Shown here one piece after another: positions 16,831 to 25,561 of a DNA stretch of 64,000 nucleotides. Each line of letters opens with the position of its first letter. Positions within the stretch are counted from its first letter, which is position 1. The stretch spans positions 930,001-994,000 of the forward strand of contig CAVWFN010000007.1 of NCBI GenBank assembly GCA_963754285.1. Direction: 5' to 3'. This DNA comes from RYN-133 sp963754285 (GTDB lineage: Bacteria > Actinomycetota > Actinomycetes > Mycobacteriales > Jatrophihabitantaceae). Position numbers and translations under genes: made by a program. The notes beneath the pieces were generated by a model, which worked only from the letters and a program-made list of their open reading frames with translations, did no database searches and was not told where the DNA came from.

Positions 16831-17489
16831 CAGGTGCCGTCACCGCGCGGGATCGACAACAACGCTCCGGGACGCAACGCCAGCGGATCCTCGATGCCGT
16901 TCGCGCCGGCCAGTTCACGCCACCGGGTCGAGTCGCCGTAGTAGCGCGCCGAGATCCGGTCGAGCGTCTCGCCGGGCTGCACCCGGTGGGTGCGGTGCGG
17001 ACGTGGCGTGCCGGACGTCGGGTTCTGCTTGGTGAACGCGTTGGACGCCTCGAACTGGTAGAGCTCGACGTGTGCCTCGGCGCGCAGCGGCTTGCCCGCC
17101 GAGGAGAAGTAGGTGAACCTCAGTACGACGCTGTAGACGACCGACGGGAACGAGTGGAAGTCGCCCCAGTGGAAGAACACTGTCGGCGGACGGCCGTTAC
17201 GGCTCGTCTCGTCCGCGCCCGGCAGGGTGTAGTCGACGTCCATCAGAGCCATCAACTGGTTCGTGTAAGTCGTCACTGCTGTGCCGTCGGCGGTGGTGTC
17301 GAAGACGAGATCGAGATTGAGCCAGCCGTGGTGAGCACCCAGGAAACGCAGCTTGGTGATGTCCCAGCCCGGCTTGGCGTTGTCACCCCACGCGTTCTGC
17401 CGGCCAACCGTGATCGTCTCGGGGTTGAACAGGCACGAGATCCGGTTGTTGTGCTCGTCCTCGAGGAAGGCCTTTTCCAGCTCGGGCAT
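16830..17489 (-). CDS. LysM-domain hub protein (Afp7/gp53-like)
   Basis: 219 residues. About residues 1-150 are the conserved injection-system part (EKAFLEDEHNNRISCLFNPE, WDITKLRFLGAHHGWLNLDL), and residues 168-213 are a LysM motif (HRVQPGETLDRISARYYGD...LRPGALLSIP). In this family the LysM fold binds spike and baseplate rather than free peptidoglycan, and there is no signal peptide. ATG 17489 overlaps the stop of the VRR protein and its own stop overlaps the spike start. Confidence 0.85.
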   Translation of the reverse strand: MPELEKAFLEDEHNNRISCLFNPETITVGRQNAWGDNAKPGWDITKLRFLGAHHGWLNLDLVFDTTADGTAVTTYTNQLMALMDVDYTLPGADETSRNGRPPTVFFHWGDFHSFPSVVYSVVLRFTYFSSAGKPLRAEAHVELYQFEASNAFTKQNPTSGTPRPHRTHRVQPGETLDRISARYYGDSTRWRELAGANGIEDPLALRPGALLSIPRGDGT

Positions 17490-20400
17490 CAGAACGCTCC
17501 GTCGGAGTTGTAGCGACCGCGCCGTTCGAGCTCGTCGACCACGCGTTGTTCGATCTTGTCGATGACCCGCTCGACGATGTCGTCGATGTCGAGGTCGGCA
17601 CCGCCGCTCGTGGTCGGGTCGAAAGCGGTCTGGCCGAGCGTGCGACGCACGGTGAACTGGCCGGGTGTGGTCACGGGGGAACCTCCCGAGGTCTCGGTGG
17701 TGCGGCGGATCGGCGCGTCGGCGAGCCGCGCGGCTTGGAACAGGTGGGCGGTCGATTCCGCGAGGCCGGCAGGTGATTGCCGCCCGAGGGTGTCGGCGAG
17801 GCTTCGACGGACCACCGCGGGAAGGGCATCGCGGCCGGCGTCACTGCCGAGCCCGCGGGCGGCCGCCGGGATCTCCGGACCGGACACCGGGGCCGGCCGG
17901 ATGCTGATCGGCGGCGGCGCGGGCAGGTAGCTGCGCACGATGGTCACCGGGCCGCTCGCCGCAGTCGAGGCTGACCCGGACGCCACGGGCGCGGCCTGAC
18001 CGCGACTTGGCCGATTCGTCGTGCCGGCAGCCGCCGCGGCGCTGCGCGGGGACAGCGTGGTCGAACCTGGCGTCGACGGCGCACCGACCGCCGAGCTGAG
18101 TGCGCTGCGCCGCACGCTCGGTCGCGGCGGCGTGGCGGCGAGCCCCGCGGCCGGGACCGCGAGCGCAGCACCTGCGGCGGCATTCGCCACGGCGCTGCTG
18201 CCGGCGACCGCCGCCGGGACGACGGTCACGCTCGGGCCGAAACCGCTGGCCAGGCCCGGGCGCGCGTCGGCGTCCGGGAGCGTCGCGCCGCCGACCGCGC
18301 TGTGCCTGCGCACGGTCGGAGTGCGCGTGGCGGTGAGCAGCTCCGGCATCGCCACCGCCGCAAGCCGGCGCACGGCCGGCGTGCCGGCGGCGGGGACGGC
18401 GCAGTCGGTCGGGCAGGCCAGGCTGTGCTGGTGGGCGGGCCCGGAGTCGAGCACGGTGGCACGACGGATCGGCGCCGCGGCCGCTAGCGGCGTGTGCCCG
18501 GGTGACGTGGCCGATGGGCCGGCACCCGCGGTTGCGGCTGTCCCGGACGGTGCCGACGCGCGAGCTGCGCTCGAGGGCACGGCCGGCGCCGAGGTCGCTG
18601 CTGCCGAGCGTCGCTGCCGCGACGGCGGTGGAGGACGGGCGCGACGTGGCACTCGACGACCCGGCGGGCGCAACCGAGACGGCGGCCGCAGCGCGGCGCA
18701 CCGGTGCGTCCGCGCGCACCGCGGCCGGGGCGGCGCCGGCCGCCGGGAGTGCGGGCAGACCGGGAGCCCGACTCACTCCGGTCGGCGCGAGGCGTTGGAT
18801 CGACACGGCGGGACGGATCTCGCCGTCGTGGCGGTGCCCGCGGTGGCCGTAGCCGAACCGGCGCACGCTTGCCAGCCCGAGCCCGGCCGGACTGCCGCGG
18901 CGCCAGCTCGGGGTGAACATGATCGCCGGTGTGCGTGCCGAGGTGCGTTGGACGGTCGCGGCAGCGGCCGGCGCGGCGACGCTCGACTCGCTGCTGCTCG
19001 GCTGCCTCGACACGGCTGCCGCGGCGTCACGCAAGGGGGTGGCGGGCGCATCGCTGCCCGGGCCCGCGTCGGCGTGAGTCGCCGTTGTCGCCGATCTCGC
19101 GATGGGCGTTGCAGCCGGCGTGGGCGACGACCGCGCCGCCGGGTTCTGGCCCGCCGCCGACGTGGATGGCGTCGGCGTCGCGCCGCGCCCGGCCGGAGTG
19201 CCGGGAGTCGCCGGAGTCGCCGGAGGTGGCCGGAGCGGTCGCCGGCGGCATCGCCCACGAGGGCCAGTTCGCTCCCGCCGGGGCGGGCGCGCTGTGTCGC
19301 GGCCCGGCGGCAGGAGTCGCCGCGCTCGGCGCAGTCGCGGCCGCAGGTGCCTGGGGCGTCGCGGCCGGCGCCGTCGTGGAGCCGGCGGAGCTCGCCGCGC
19401 TGCGGCGCACGGCCGGCGACGCATCGGGTTCGGCCGAGCGCGCGATGACCGACATCGGCCGCGTCGGCGCCTCGGTGAGCCGGGCGGCCGGACGCAGCGG
19501 ATGGGCCGACCCGATCATGCGCCGCAGCGGGGCGGGTGCCGCGTGTCCGGATGCTGACGTGGTTGTTCTGGTCGAGGTCAGGGCGCGCGCACCCACGACC
19601 GGAGCGGTGGTCGTCGCGGTGACAGCCGGGTCGAGCACCCGGCGCAGCGGCGTCGGGCTGATGGAGCTGGTCGCGGTGTCAGCAGCGGTGTCAGCAGCGG
19701 TGTCAGCAGGCGTGTCGGCGAGCAACGCCGTGCCGCGCCGGGCTCGGGTCGGGCGCCGAGTCCGGTTGGCCGGCCGTCGTCGCCGGCGCAGGGGAGTCGA
19801 TGGTCTCGGCGGCAGTGCCGGCCGACACGGCATCCGCGCCGGCCGCGGCGGCGACGCGAGCGGCGGAATGACCAGCGGAATCAATGCTGGGCGCGCTGGG
19901 CGGGGCGGGCGCCGAAGCGCGCACCACCGTTGCTCGCGCGGCCGGGGTCCTGGTTACCGGACGAGCCGGCTCCGGCAACACCGCTGCAACCGCGCGCCGA
20001 ACCGCGGCGACGAAGCGCGACACCGCCGGTGCCGGCCGACCCGGGATCGCCGGGCCGGAGACGCCCGCCGCACGACCCGGCGACGCAGCACCGGGCGTCG
20101 CTGGGCTGTTCGCAGGCATGTTCGTTGTGGACTGGGCCGTCGCGGCGCGCGCCGCGTCACCGGGAACGGCCGGCGCGCTGGCGCCCGGCCCGGAGCCGTT
20201 CCCGGTCGAGTTCCCCGCCGGCGCTCCCGCGCGGGCTTCCGGCGTGCGCGGCGAGTTCAGCCGCACCCGGTCGTGGTTCATGAGCATCGGCCCCGCGGCG
20301 ACCGTCGCGTCGGAACGCCGCACGTTCACGACCTCGGCGTGCAGCCCCGCGACGATGCCACCTGGCGTGTAGGTCTGCTCGTTCGGGACGCGGCGCACGG

Positions 20401-20743
20401 CCTTCGGTAGCCCGCGGGCGGGCAGCGCAGCGGCTGCCGACTCACGGCGGATCGCCGGGGGCGCAGGGGTGGGCGCGCCCGGTTCCTCGACCTCTGGCTC
20501 GGGCCCCGTCCACCAGCGCGGCGGAGCGACGTTGGCGTCGCGAAACGACCGCACCCGCACGACCTCCGGACCGCCGAGCGAGCGCCGCACCGCGACCGGG
20601 CGCGCCGTCGCCGAAGCGAAACGCGAGCAGCTCGAGGCGAGGCTGCCGATCAGGGCCGGCCGGCGGCGGATGCGCGGTGGGCCGGGTACGCGCAATCGGG
20701 TCACGATGCCGCGACCGAACTGGCTGGCTTCGGGTGCGCTCAT
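17489..20743 (-). CDS. Disordered Ala/Pro-rich protein with repeated VRR motifs (three frame breaks)
   Basis: ATG 20743 overlaps the stop of the second tube gene (ATGA); the 3' end overlaps LysM. Read as one protein it is about 1084 residues, Ala/Pro/Ser/Arg-rich, with about 18 short motifs of the form xVRR[S/T/x] or xIRR (KAVRRVPNEQ, NVRRSDA, PLRRVLDPA, SVRRFGYG, TVRRHSAV, FTVRRTLGQ) roughly 40-70 residues apart. It ends in a charged helix (ERVIDKIEQRVVDELERRG). Frame changes are needed near 19735, 19215 and 18590; stops at 19703 and 18773 close the wrong frames. Each step needs the same +1 shift, and 3255 nt minus 3 gives whole codons. No family is recognised. The position is where a tape measure, scaffold or lumen cargo could sit. 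Confidence 0.6.
19673..19720 (-). repeat. 12-base tandem repeat inside the VRR gene
   Basis: Three exact copies of gcggtgtcagca followed by a degenerate fourth (ggcgtgtcggcg), read on the plus strand. On the coding strand this gives an ADTA-type tetrapeptide repeat. The unit is a multiple of three, so copy-number change would alter length without shifting frame; it lies just downstream of the first frame break. Confidence 0.7.
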
Positions 20744-21219
20744 CCGGCGGCCTGTGTCTTGGCCCGGAAGCCGTGGTGGGCAACCTCGAGCTCTTCCTCG
20801 AGCACGCTGTTGTCGCCGACAGAGAAGTCCGGACCCTTCCACCGCACCGGGAAGACGTCGATGAACTCCCACGACCGCAACCGGTCACCGACCGGGCTGA
20901 TCGCGGTGACCGCTCCGGTCGAGCGCGTGAGCGAGTCGGAGTTGCCGGCGAAGCCCTCGCCGGAGGACTTCTGCAGCCAGTCGAAGAGCGCGTCGCTTTG
21001 AGTCAGCCCGCGCTTGAACGTGATGTTCGGCCAGGTCATGCGCGACGGCAGCTTGTGGGTGAAGCTGTTCTGACCACCTTCGGCGATCTCGACGACGTTG
21101 ACGGTCACCTGCAGACCGAGCACCTCGCGAAAGATGCCGATCTCGACCCCGTCGACCTCGAACAGGAACCGGTCGGCGATCGGGATGTCGCCGCCGAGCG
21201 GTTCGGCGCTATTGGGCAT
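20740..21219 (-). CDS. Second gp19-like tail tube protein
   Basis: 159 residues from ATG 21219; an in-frame ATG at 21243 would add eight residues within the upstream small gene. The sequence (RFLFEVDGVEIGIFREVLGLQVTV, EGGQNSFTHKLPSRMTWPNITFKRG, ALFDWLQKSS) is the T4 gp19-like tube fold used by contractile systems for the initiator/last tube ring. It overlaps its upstream neighbour by 11 bases and its downstream one by ATGA. Distinct from the major tube gene at 21948. Confidence 0.87.
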   Translation of the reverse strand: MPNSAEPLGGDIPIADRFLFEVDGVEIGIFREVLGLQVTVNVVEIAEGGQNSFTHKLPSRMTWPNITFKRGLTQSDALFDWLQKSSGEGFAGNSDSLTRSTGAVTAISPVGDRLRSWEFIDVFPVRWKGPDFSVGDNSVLEEELEVAHHGFRAKTQAAG

Positions 21220-21385
21220 ACTCACGCACCGCCTGCCATGCACGCTCGTTCAGCGAAGCGACCGCGCGCACCATGCGCACGCGGTCCATGTGCTCGAGAT
21301 CGAGCAGTTGCTCGAGGTCCCAATGCAGGTGATAGGCGAGGTAAGCCAGCTCCTGCCAGAGGGCATCGGTCGGGTAACGCATCAT
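21209..21385 (-). CDS. Small DUF6760-type injection-system protein
   Basis: A 58-residue ORF starting with two consecutive ATG codons at 21385. It begins MMRYPTDALWQELAYLAYHL, continues HWDLEQLLDLEHMDRVRMVR and ends NERAWQAVREYAQ. It is helical and rich in Trp, Leu and Glu, a pattern I associate with the small DUF6760 proteins placed between tail assembly and tube genes in actinobacterial injection loci. Tight packing (17-base gap upstream, 11-base overlap downstream) supports translation. By position it may be a chaperone or tape-measure-linked factor, like small tail assembly genes in phages. Confidence 0.75.
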   Translation of the reverse strand: MMRYPTDALWQELAYLAYHLHWDLEQLLDLEHMDRVRMVRAVASLNERAWQAVREYAQ

Positions 21386-21402
21386 CGCCGATCACCCACC
21401 CT

Positions 21403-21903
21403 CTACTGCGCGCGGCGCGGAAGCTCCTCGACGGCGGTCCGGAGCGCAGGACGCGGTGCAGGCGCTTCATCGGCCGGCTCCTTCGTCTCGGTCTGCTGCT
21501 CGGGCGCGTCGGCGGCAGGTTGCGCCGCCGTCGAGGACGCCGGGGACTCGCTGCCGAGCAACGGCGTGCTCTGCTGCGCGTTCACCAGCGCGTCGTATTC
21601 CTCCTGGCTACCGAAATTGATCACGCCGTAGAAGTCCTGCAGGAAGGCCAGGTCGACGGCGAACAGTCCCTCGATGTCGTGCGGTGTCACCTGAGGCATG
21701 TCGCCGAGCCGTTCGACGACCCGCGCCAGGACCAGAACGGTCAGGCGCGGGTCGTCGGGCCCGGTGACGGTGGGATCTCGCAACGGCGCAAGTTCGTCGC
21801 GCGCCGTTGCGAGCCGCATGGTGCCCGTCGTGTGGAGTTGCCCGAGATGATCGACGTAACCCCTGGGCAGCGTGAATTCGTAACTGGTCTTCAAACCACT
21901 CAT
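21403..21903 (-). CDS. Phage tail assembly protein-like
   Basis: 166 residues. The N-terminal ~110 residues (YEFTLPRGYVDHLGQLHTTG..MRLATARDELAPLRDP, LTVLVLARVVERLG, IEGLFAVDLAFLQDFYGVIN) match the tail assembly family found between tube and tape-measure genes; the rest is a disordered Glu/Pro/Ala tail. Analogues act as chaperones for tape measure or tube. It lies 44 bases downstream of the major tube gene. Confidence 0.78.
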   Translation of the reverse strand: MSGLKTSYEFTLPRGYVDHLGQLHTTGTMRLATARDELAPLRDPTVTGPDDPRLTVLVLARVVERLGDMPQVTPHDIEGLFAVDLAFLQDFYGVINFGSQEEYDALVNAQQSTPLLGSESPASSTAAQPAADAPEQQTETKEPADEAPAPRPALRTAVEELPRRAQ

Positions 21904-21947
21904 GGCAGTACTAGATCACTCGGATACGTGCGGGGACAGTGCTGGGA

Positions 21948-22427
21948 CTACTTGACCCGGGTGAGGGTCTCGCAGACCAGCGTGATGGTTTCCTTCACCG
22001 GGTCGTTCGAGTCGACGCTCAGGGCGTCTGTCGAAATCTTCGACGGCCAGCCGTTGGTGAAGTTGAACCGGGCGATCTCGGTGTGGGTGCTGTCGTAGAG
22101 CACGATCGAGCCGTTCTTGCGGTTGCTCGCGCGGTCGCTCAGCGACATGCCCTTGGTGTGGATGTCGAGGAACCACTTCCACAGGTCGTCCGAGGTCGAG
22201 TCCGGCGGGGCGAGCCGCGTGAGGCTCAGGTCGGGCACCTTGTTGGCGCCGCCGCGGGTCTTGACCAGCTGCTGTTTGCCGTCGGCGCCGACCTGGGTGG
22301 TCGTCGCGACGTCGACCTCGAGGTCGAGCCCGGACACGCCGGACAGCGAGGTCAGGACCGAGCCGTCGATCTCCAGGAAGAAGTTCTGGGCAATCAGCGG
22401 ATCAGTAGAGATCAGGTCGTTGGGCAT
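21948..22427 (-). CDS. Major tail tube protein (gp19/Afp1-like)
   Basis: 159 residues: LIAQNFFLEIDGSVLTSLSG, LDLEVDVATTTQVGADGKQQ, LSLTRLAPPDSTSDDLWKWF and ARFNFTNGWPSKISTDALS. These are hallmark segments of the inner tube of contractile injection systems. It would polymerise as stacked hexameric rings inside the sheath. It lies 47 bases after the sheath gene and is presumably expressed at the same high level. Confidence 0.9.
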   Translation of the reverse strand: MPNDLISTDPLIAQNFFLEIDGSVLTSLSGVSGLDLEVDVATTTQVGADGKQQLVKTRGGANKVPDLSLTRLAPPDSTSDDLWKWFLDIHTKGMSLSDRASNRKNGSIVLYDSTHTEIARFNFTNGWPSKISTDALSVDSNDPVKETITLVCETLTRVK

Positions 22428-22474
22428 CTGTCATTCCACCTTTGAACGTGACGAGAGGTCTGGATCGCGCCGGA

Positions 22475-24049
22475 TCAGGACGCGGACTGCTTCTGCTGGC
22501 TGATACGGAACACGACGAACTCGGCGGGCTTGACCGGCGAGATGCCGACCTCGACGACGAGCTTGCCTTCGTCGATCGACTCCGGCGGGTTGGTCTCCGC
22601 GTCGCACTTGACGTAGAAGGCCTGGTCCGCGGTGGAACCGAACAGCGCGCCGGCCGACCACAGGCCGCGCAGGAACGCGTTGAGGGTGCGCTTGACGCCC
22701 TCCCACAGGGACATGTCGTTCGGCTCGAACACGGCGTACTGCGTGCCCTCGAGGATGGTCGCCTCGATCATGTTGAACAGCCGGCGGACGTTGATGTAGC
22801 GCCAGTCGGTGTCCGAGGACAGCGTGCGGGCGCCCCAGATGCGGATGCCGCGCGTGCCGAACGGGCGGATGCAGTTGATCCCGATCGGGTTGAGCAGGCC
22901 CTGCTCGTTCTGCGTGATCGCGCGCTCGATGTCGAGGACGCCACGGATGGTGTCGTTGGCCGGGGCCTTCCACACGCCGCGGGTCTCGTCGGTCCGCGCC
23001 CAGACGCCGGCGACGTGGCCCGACGGCGGCACGAAGACCTCCGCGTTGCCGTTGACGCCGATCGGGTTCTCGACCTTGATCCAGGGGTAGTACAGCGCCG
23101 CGTAGGCCGAGTCGTACATGGCGGTCTCGCTGCGCCATTGCTTGATCTGCTGCGGGTTCATCGACGGAGGTGCGTCGAGGATGGCCATGCGGTTGCCGTG
23201 CTGCTCGCAGTGCGAGATCAGTGCGGTCTGGACGGCCTTCCACAGGTTCAGGTCGATCGACCCGTCGTCCTTGGTGCAGGCGGTGATCAGGTCGGGGACG
23301 ATCACCATCGTGACGTCCTCGGCCACGGCCAGGCCGTTGATGCCGTTGCGGGCCGACTCGGAACCGGCGAACTTGCGGCCGTTGACCGGCACCGGAACCG
23401 GCGCGGCCTTCTGGAGGCGGTAGCGGCCCGGCTTGACCAGCTCGAGCTGCTGCGACAGGTCCGCGTCCTTGTCCAGCTTGAGGTCGACCTTGATCTTGGT
23501 CGAGGTCTTGTTGACGGCGGTCTTGACGTTGCTGTCGCCCGAACCGAAGTCGAGGCCGGAGAACGACTCGACCTCCGCGCCGTCGAGCAGCACGGTGAGG
23601 GTGAACGGAGACGGGCCCTCGGGGGCGTCGTCACCGAGGTCTTCGGTGCTGACGTCGACGGTGATGTTCGCGTCGGGGTCGACGCTCTCGATCGTCAGCG
23701 GCTCGCCGAGCGAGCGGTCGGCTGCCGGCAGCGCCAGCGTGGACGGCTGACCCGACGGCTCGGTGTTCGGAATCCGGCAGATGTAGGCAATGCTGCCGCC
23801 GTTGGCGAAATAGCCGTACACCGACAGGGGGAGCACACACCCGGGCGCGAAGCTGCCGTACAGCGCTTCGAACTGCGACCAGCTCGTGACCAGACGCGGG
23901 GCGAGGCCCTGCGGGTCATTCGGGTCGTCCGTGGGTGCTTTCTCGGTGAATCCGACGAAGGCCGCAATCGCAGTAGGTGCCGCACTAAGCACCTTCTGGG
24001 ACGACGGAACCTCTTCGACGTAGACACCTGGTGCTGTGTACGTGGGCAT
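22475..24049 (-). CDS. Contractile tail sheath protein
   Basis: 524 residues from ATG 24049 with a GGAGGGG ribosome site upstream. The N-terminus (YTAPGVYVEEVPSSQKVLSA, PTAIAAFVGFTEKAPTDDPN) and the C-terminal handshake region (INVRRLFNMIEATILEGTQ, VGISPVKPAEFVVFRI) are diagnostic for sheath subunits. A variable insertion (about residues 90-240) probably forms a surface domain. Its contraction drives the tube outward. One sheath gene only is seen. Confidence 0.93.
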   Translation of the reverse strand: MPTYTAPGVYVEEVPSSQKVLSAAPTAIAAFVGFTEKAPTDDPNDPQGLAPRLVTSWSQFEALYGSFAPGCVLPLSVYGYFANGGSIAYICRIPNTEPSGQPSTLALPAADRSLGEPLTIESVDPDANITVDVSTEDLGDDAPEGPSPFTLTVLLDGAEVESFSGLDFGSGDSNVKTAVNKTSTKIKVDLKLDKDADLSQQLELVKPGRYRLQKAAPVPVPVNGRKFAGSESARNGINGLAVAEDVTMVIVPDLITACTKDDGSIDLNLWKAVQTALISHCEQHGNRMAILDAPPSMNPQQIKQWRSETAMYDSAYAALYYPWIKVENPIGVNGNAEVFVPPSGHVAGVWARTDETRGVWKAPANDTIRGVLDIERAITQNEQGLLNPIGINCIRPFGTRGIRIWGARTLSSDTDWRYINVRRLFNMIEATILEGTQYAVFEPNDMSLWEGVKRTLNAFLRGLWSAGALFGSTADQAFYVKCDAETNPPESIDEGKLVVEVGISPVKPAEFVVFRISQQKQSAS

Positions 24050-24192
24050 CGCGGAACCCCTCCATCCTCATGGGAGTGACTTGTCACCGCACCTCCGCGA
24101 TGATCAATCGGCCGCAACATATTCCTGCTAACAGGGGATAAAAAGACTCCAGAACCTCACGTCTTCCTCAATTCCTGCGCCAAAACGGGCGG

Positions 24193-24222
24193 CAGCGACC
24201 ATCCGGTCAAACCGGGTCGCTG
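24193..24222 (-). promoter_or_regulatory. Two-tier hairpin between DUF4280 and sheath genes
   Basis: Outer stem CAGCGAC/GTCGCTG (24193-24199 with 24216-24222) and inner stem CCGGT/ACCGG (24203-24207 with 24211-24215) around a CAA loop, with a three-base bulge. It lies in the ~210-base leader of the sheath gene, downstream of the DUF4280 stop. It could be a partial terminator or an mRNA end that sets sheath/tube level above the upstream gene. Confidence 0.45.
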
Positions 24223-24266
24223 ACGAGGAAGGAAAACAGCCGGTGACGAGGAAGGAAATCAGCCGG
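24221..24266 (-). repeat. 23-base tandem duplication at the 3' end of the DUF4280 gene
   Basis: Two adjacent copies of tgacgaggaaggaaa[a/t]cagccgg (plus strand), 24221-24243 and 24244-24266, differ at one base. The right-hand copy contains the TGA stop of the DUF4280 gene; in the left copy the corresponding triplet is not a stop. The duplication extends the untranslated leader of the sheath gene. Confidence 0.75.
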
Positions 24267-24645
24267 TCTGGGTCTGGATCTGACCGGGGAAAGTCACCGT
24301 GATCACGCCGCCCCAGTTGCACATGCATTGGCAGTCCGAGGTGAGCACCGGCAGGCTCGTGATCTGCGTGGTCGGCTGGGTCGGAACCCACGGCGCGGCG
24401 GTCATCGGGACGCACGGCATCGGGGTCAGCACCCCGAGTGCTGCCGCGGTCGCGGCGGCCACCTGCGGGTTCGACGGCGTGGTGCACATGCCGAACGGCT
24501 GGATGTTCACCATCGGCGCCGAGTCCTGGATCGTCGCCGCCGGCTTGCCACCGATCTGGGTGGTCGGACGGATCACGTTGAGCGAGGACGGAGCCACCCC
24601 GAAGCTGCACGCGAGCATCGCGCCCATCGTCACATTGGGTGGCAT
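24259..24645 (-). CDS. DUF4280 (PAAR-like) protein
   Basis: 128 residues from ATG 24645, preceded by an AGGAGGACGTC ribosome site. It starts VTMGAMLACSFGVAPSSLNV, has PTTQIGGKPAATIQDSAPM and MCTTPSNPQVAAATAAALGV, and shows conserved cysteines (C13, C54, C78, C105, C107) as in DUF4280. DUF4280 proteins are PAAR-like and can cap the spike tip in contractile systems. First gene of the visible operon, separated from the sheath by about 210 bases. Confidence 0.82.
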   Translation of the reverse strand: MPPNVTMGAMLACSFGVAPSSLNVIRPTTQIGGKPAATIQDSAPMVNIQPFGMCTTPSNPQVAAATAAALGVLTPMPCVPMTAAPWVPTQPTTQITSLPVLTSDCQCMCNWGGVITVTFPGQIQTQTG

Positions 24646-24691
24646 GACGTCCTCCTGCGTCGCTGATCGGTGCGGGGTGCGGCGGCGACCG

Positions 24692-25180
24692 CTACTTGCG
24701 CGAGCCCTTCACCGAGGCGGTCAAGGTACCGCCGGTCGTCGTGATGAAGCAAAGGATCGTGCGGTCGTCGTCCTGCTCCCAGCTGCGTGCCGAGGGCAGC
24801 AGGTAGGTATAGAACAGTTTCGAGTCGAGATAGTCGACTCCGACGTAACTCGTGAAGTGCTGGGCGCACGTCCCCTTGGCGAACTTGTCGAGCACGTCGC
24901 TACCCGGGTATGCGCCGCTCGACGCGGAGGCCGACGGACCGGAGCCGGCCGCCTGATAGTTGACCAGCGCGTAGGCCTCCTGCGTATGCGGCTGCGAGCA
25001 CGGCACCTGCTCGAGGCTGCTCAGTTCGGCCTTGACGTCTTTCGGCGCGACAAAGCACTGCCCGGGCCGCACGGCGAACACCGAGGTGGAGACCTGCCCG
25101 CCGCTGCTACTGCACGCGGTGCCGGTCAGCAGCACGGCAGACAAGGCGCCGAACAGCGCCGTGCGCGCACGCCGACCCAT
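24692..25180 (-). CDS. Septum-formation-family-like lipoprotein
   Basis: 162 residues. An N-terminal signal with lipobox LTGTAC-SSS (Cys 23) predicts a lipoprotein. The mature part (GQCFVAPKDVKAELSSLEQV, CSQPHTQEAYALVNYQ, CAQHFTSYVGVDYLDSKL, FTYLLPSARSWEQDDDRTI, LCFI) follows the pattern of the actinobacterial septum formation family, with four conserved cysteines that would form two disulfides. It lies 46 bases upstream of the DUF4280 gene on the same strand and may or may not belong to the injection operon. Confidence 0.7.
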   Translation of the reverse strand: MGRRARTALFGALSAVLLTGTACSSSGGQVSTSVFAVRPGQCFVAPKDVKAELSSLEQVPCSQPHTQEAYALVNYQAAGSGPSASASSGAYPGSDVLDKFAKGTCAQHFTSYVGVDYLDSKLFYTYLLPSARSWEQDDDRTILCFITTTGGTLTASVKGSRK

Positions 25181-25243
25181 GATCGTCTCCTCCCGCCGCG
25201 CGACGAGACTAACCCGAACGTAACGCCGATGTCAGACCTGCCG

Positions 25244-25561
25244 TCACAGGTACAGGCCGGTGTTCTCATCGTTGCGCTCGGCAGCCACGGCATGGACGTC
25301 GCGCTCGCGCAGCAAAAGGTACTCGTCGCCGGCGATCTCGACCTCGTGGCGATCGTCGGGGCTGAACAGCACCCGATCGCCGACCTGCACCGCGCGGACG
25401 TGGTTACCGACTGCGAGAACCTCGGCCCAGATCAGGCGCTTGGCCACCTGTGCGGTCGCGGGAATCAGGATGCCGCCGGAGGACTTGCGCTCGCCCTCCC
25501 CGCGCGGCTCCCGGACGAGGACGCGGTCGTGCAGCATCTTGATCGGGAGTCGGTCGGTCAT
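25244..25561 (-). CDS. GroES-like co-chaperonin (solo copy)
   Basis: 105 residues: IKMLHDRVLVREPRGEGERK, SSGGILIPATA, VLAVGN, VQVGDRVLFSPDDRHEVEIA, DEYLLLRERDVHAV. This is the Cpn10 fold with a mobile-loop region and roof strand; a short C-terminal extension (AERNDENTGLYL) exceeds the usual ~97 residues. No groEL lies next to it, so it is probably an accessory copy that works with a GroEL encoded elsewhere. Its start is divergent from the peptide-binding lipoprotein gene. Confidence 0.85.
   Translation of the reverse strand: MTDRLPIKMLHDRVLVREPRGEGERKSSGGILIPATAQVAKRLIWAEVLAVGNHVRAVQVGDRVLFSPDDRHEVEIAGDEYLLLRERDVHAVAAERNDENTGLYL

Noticed and set aside
10975..24645. Prophage
   Set aside because: No terminase, portal, capsid, integrase or lysis genes; gene set and overlaps fit a contractile injection system.
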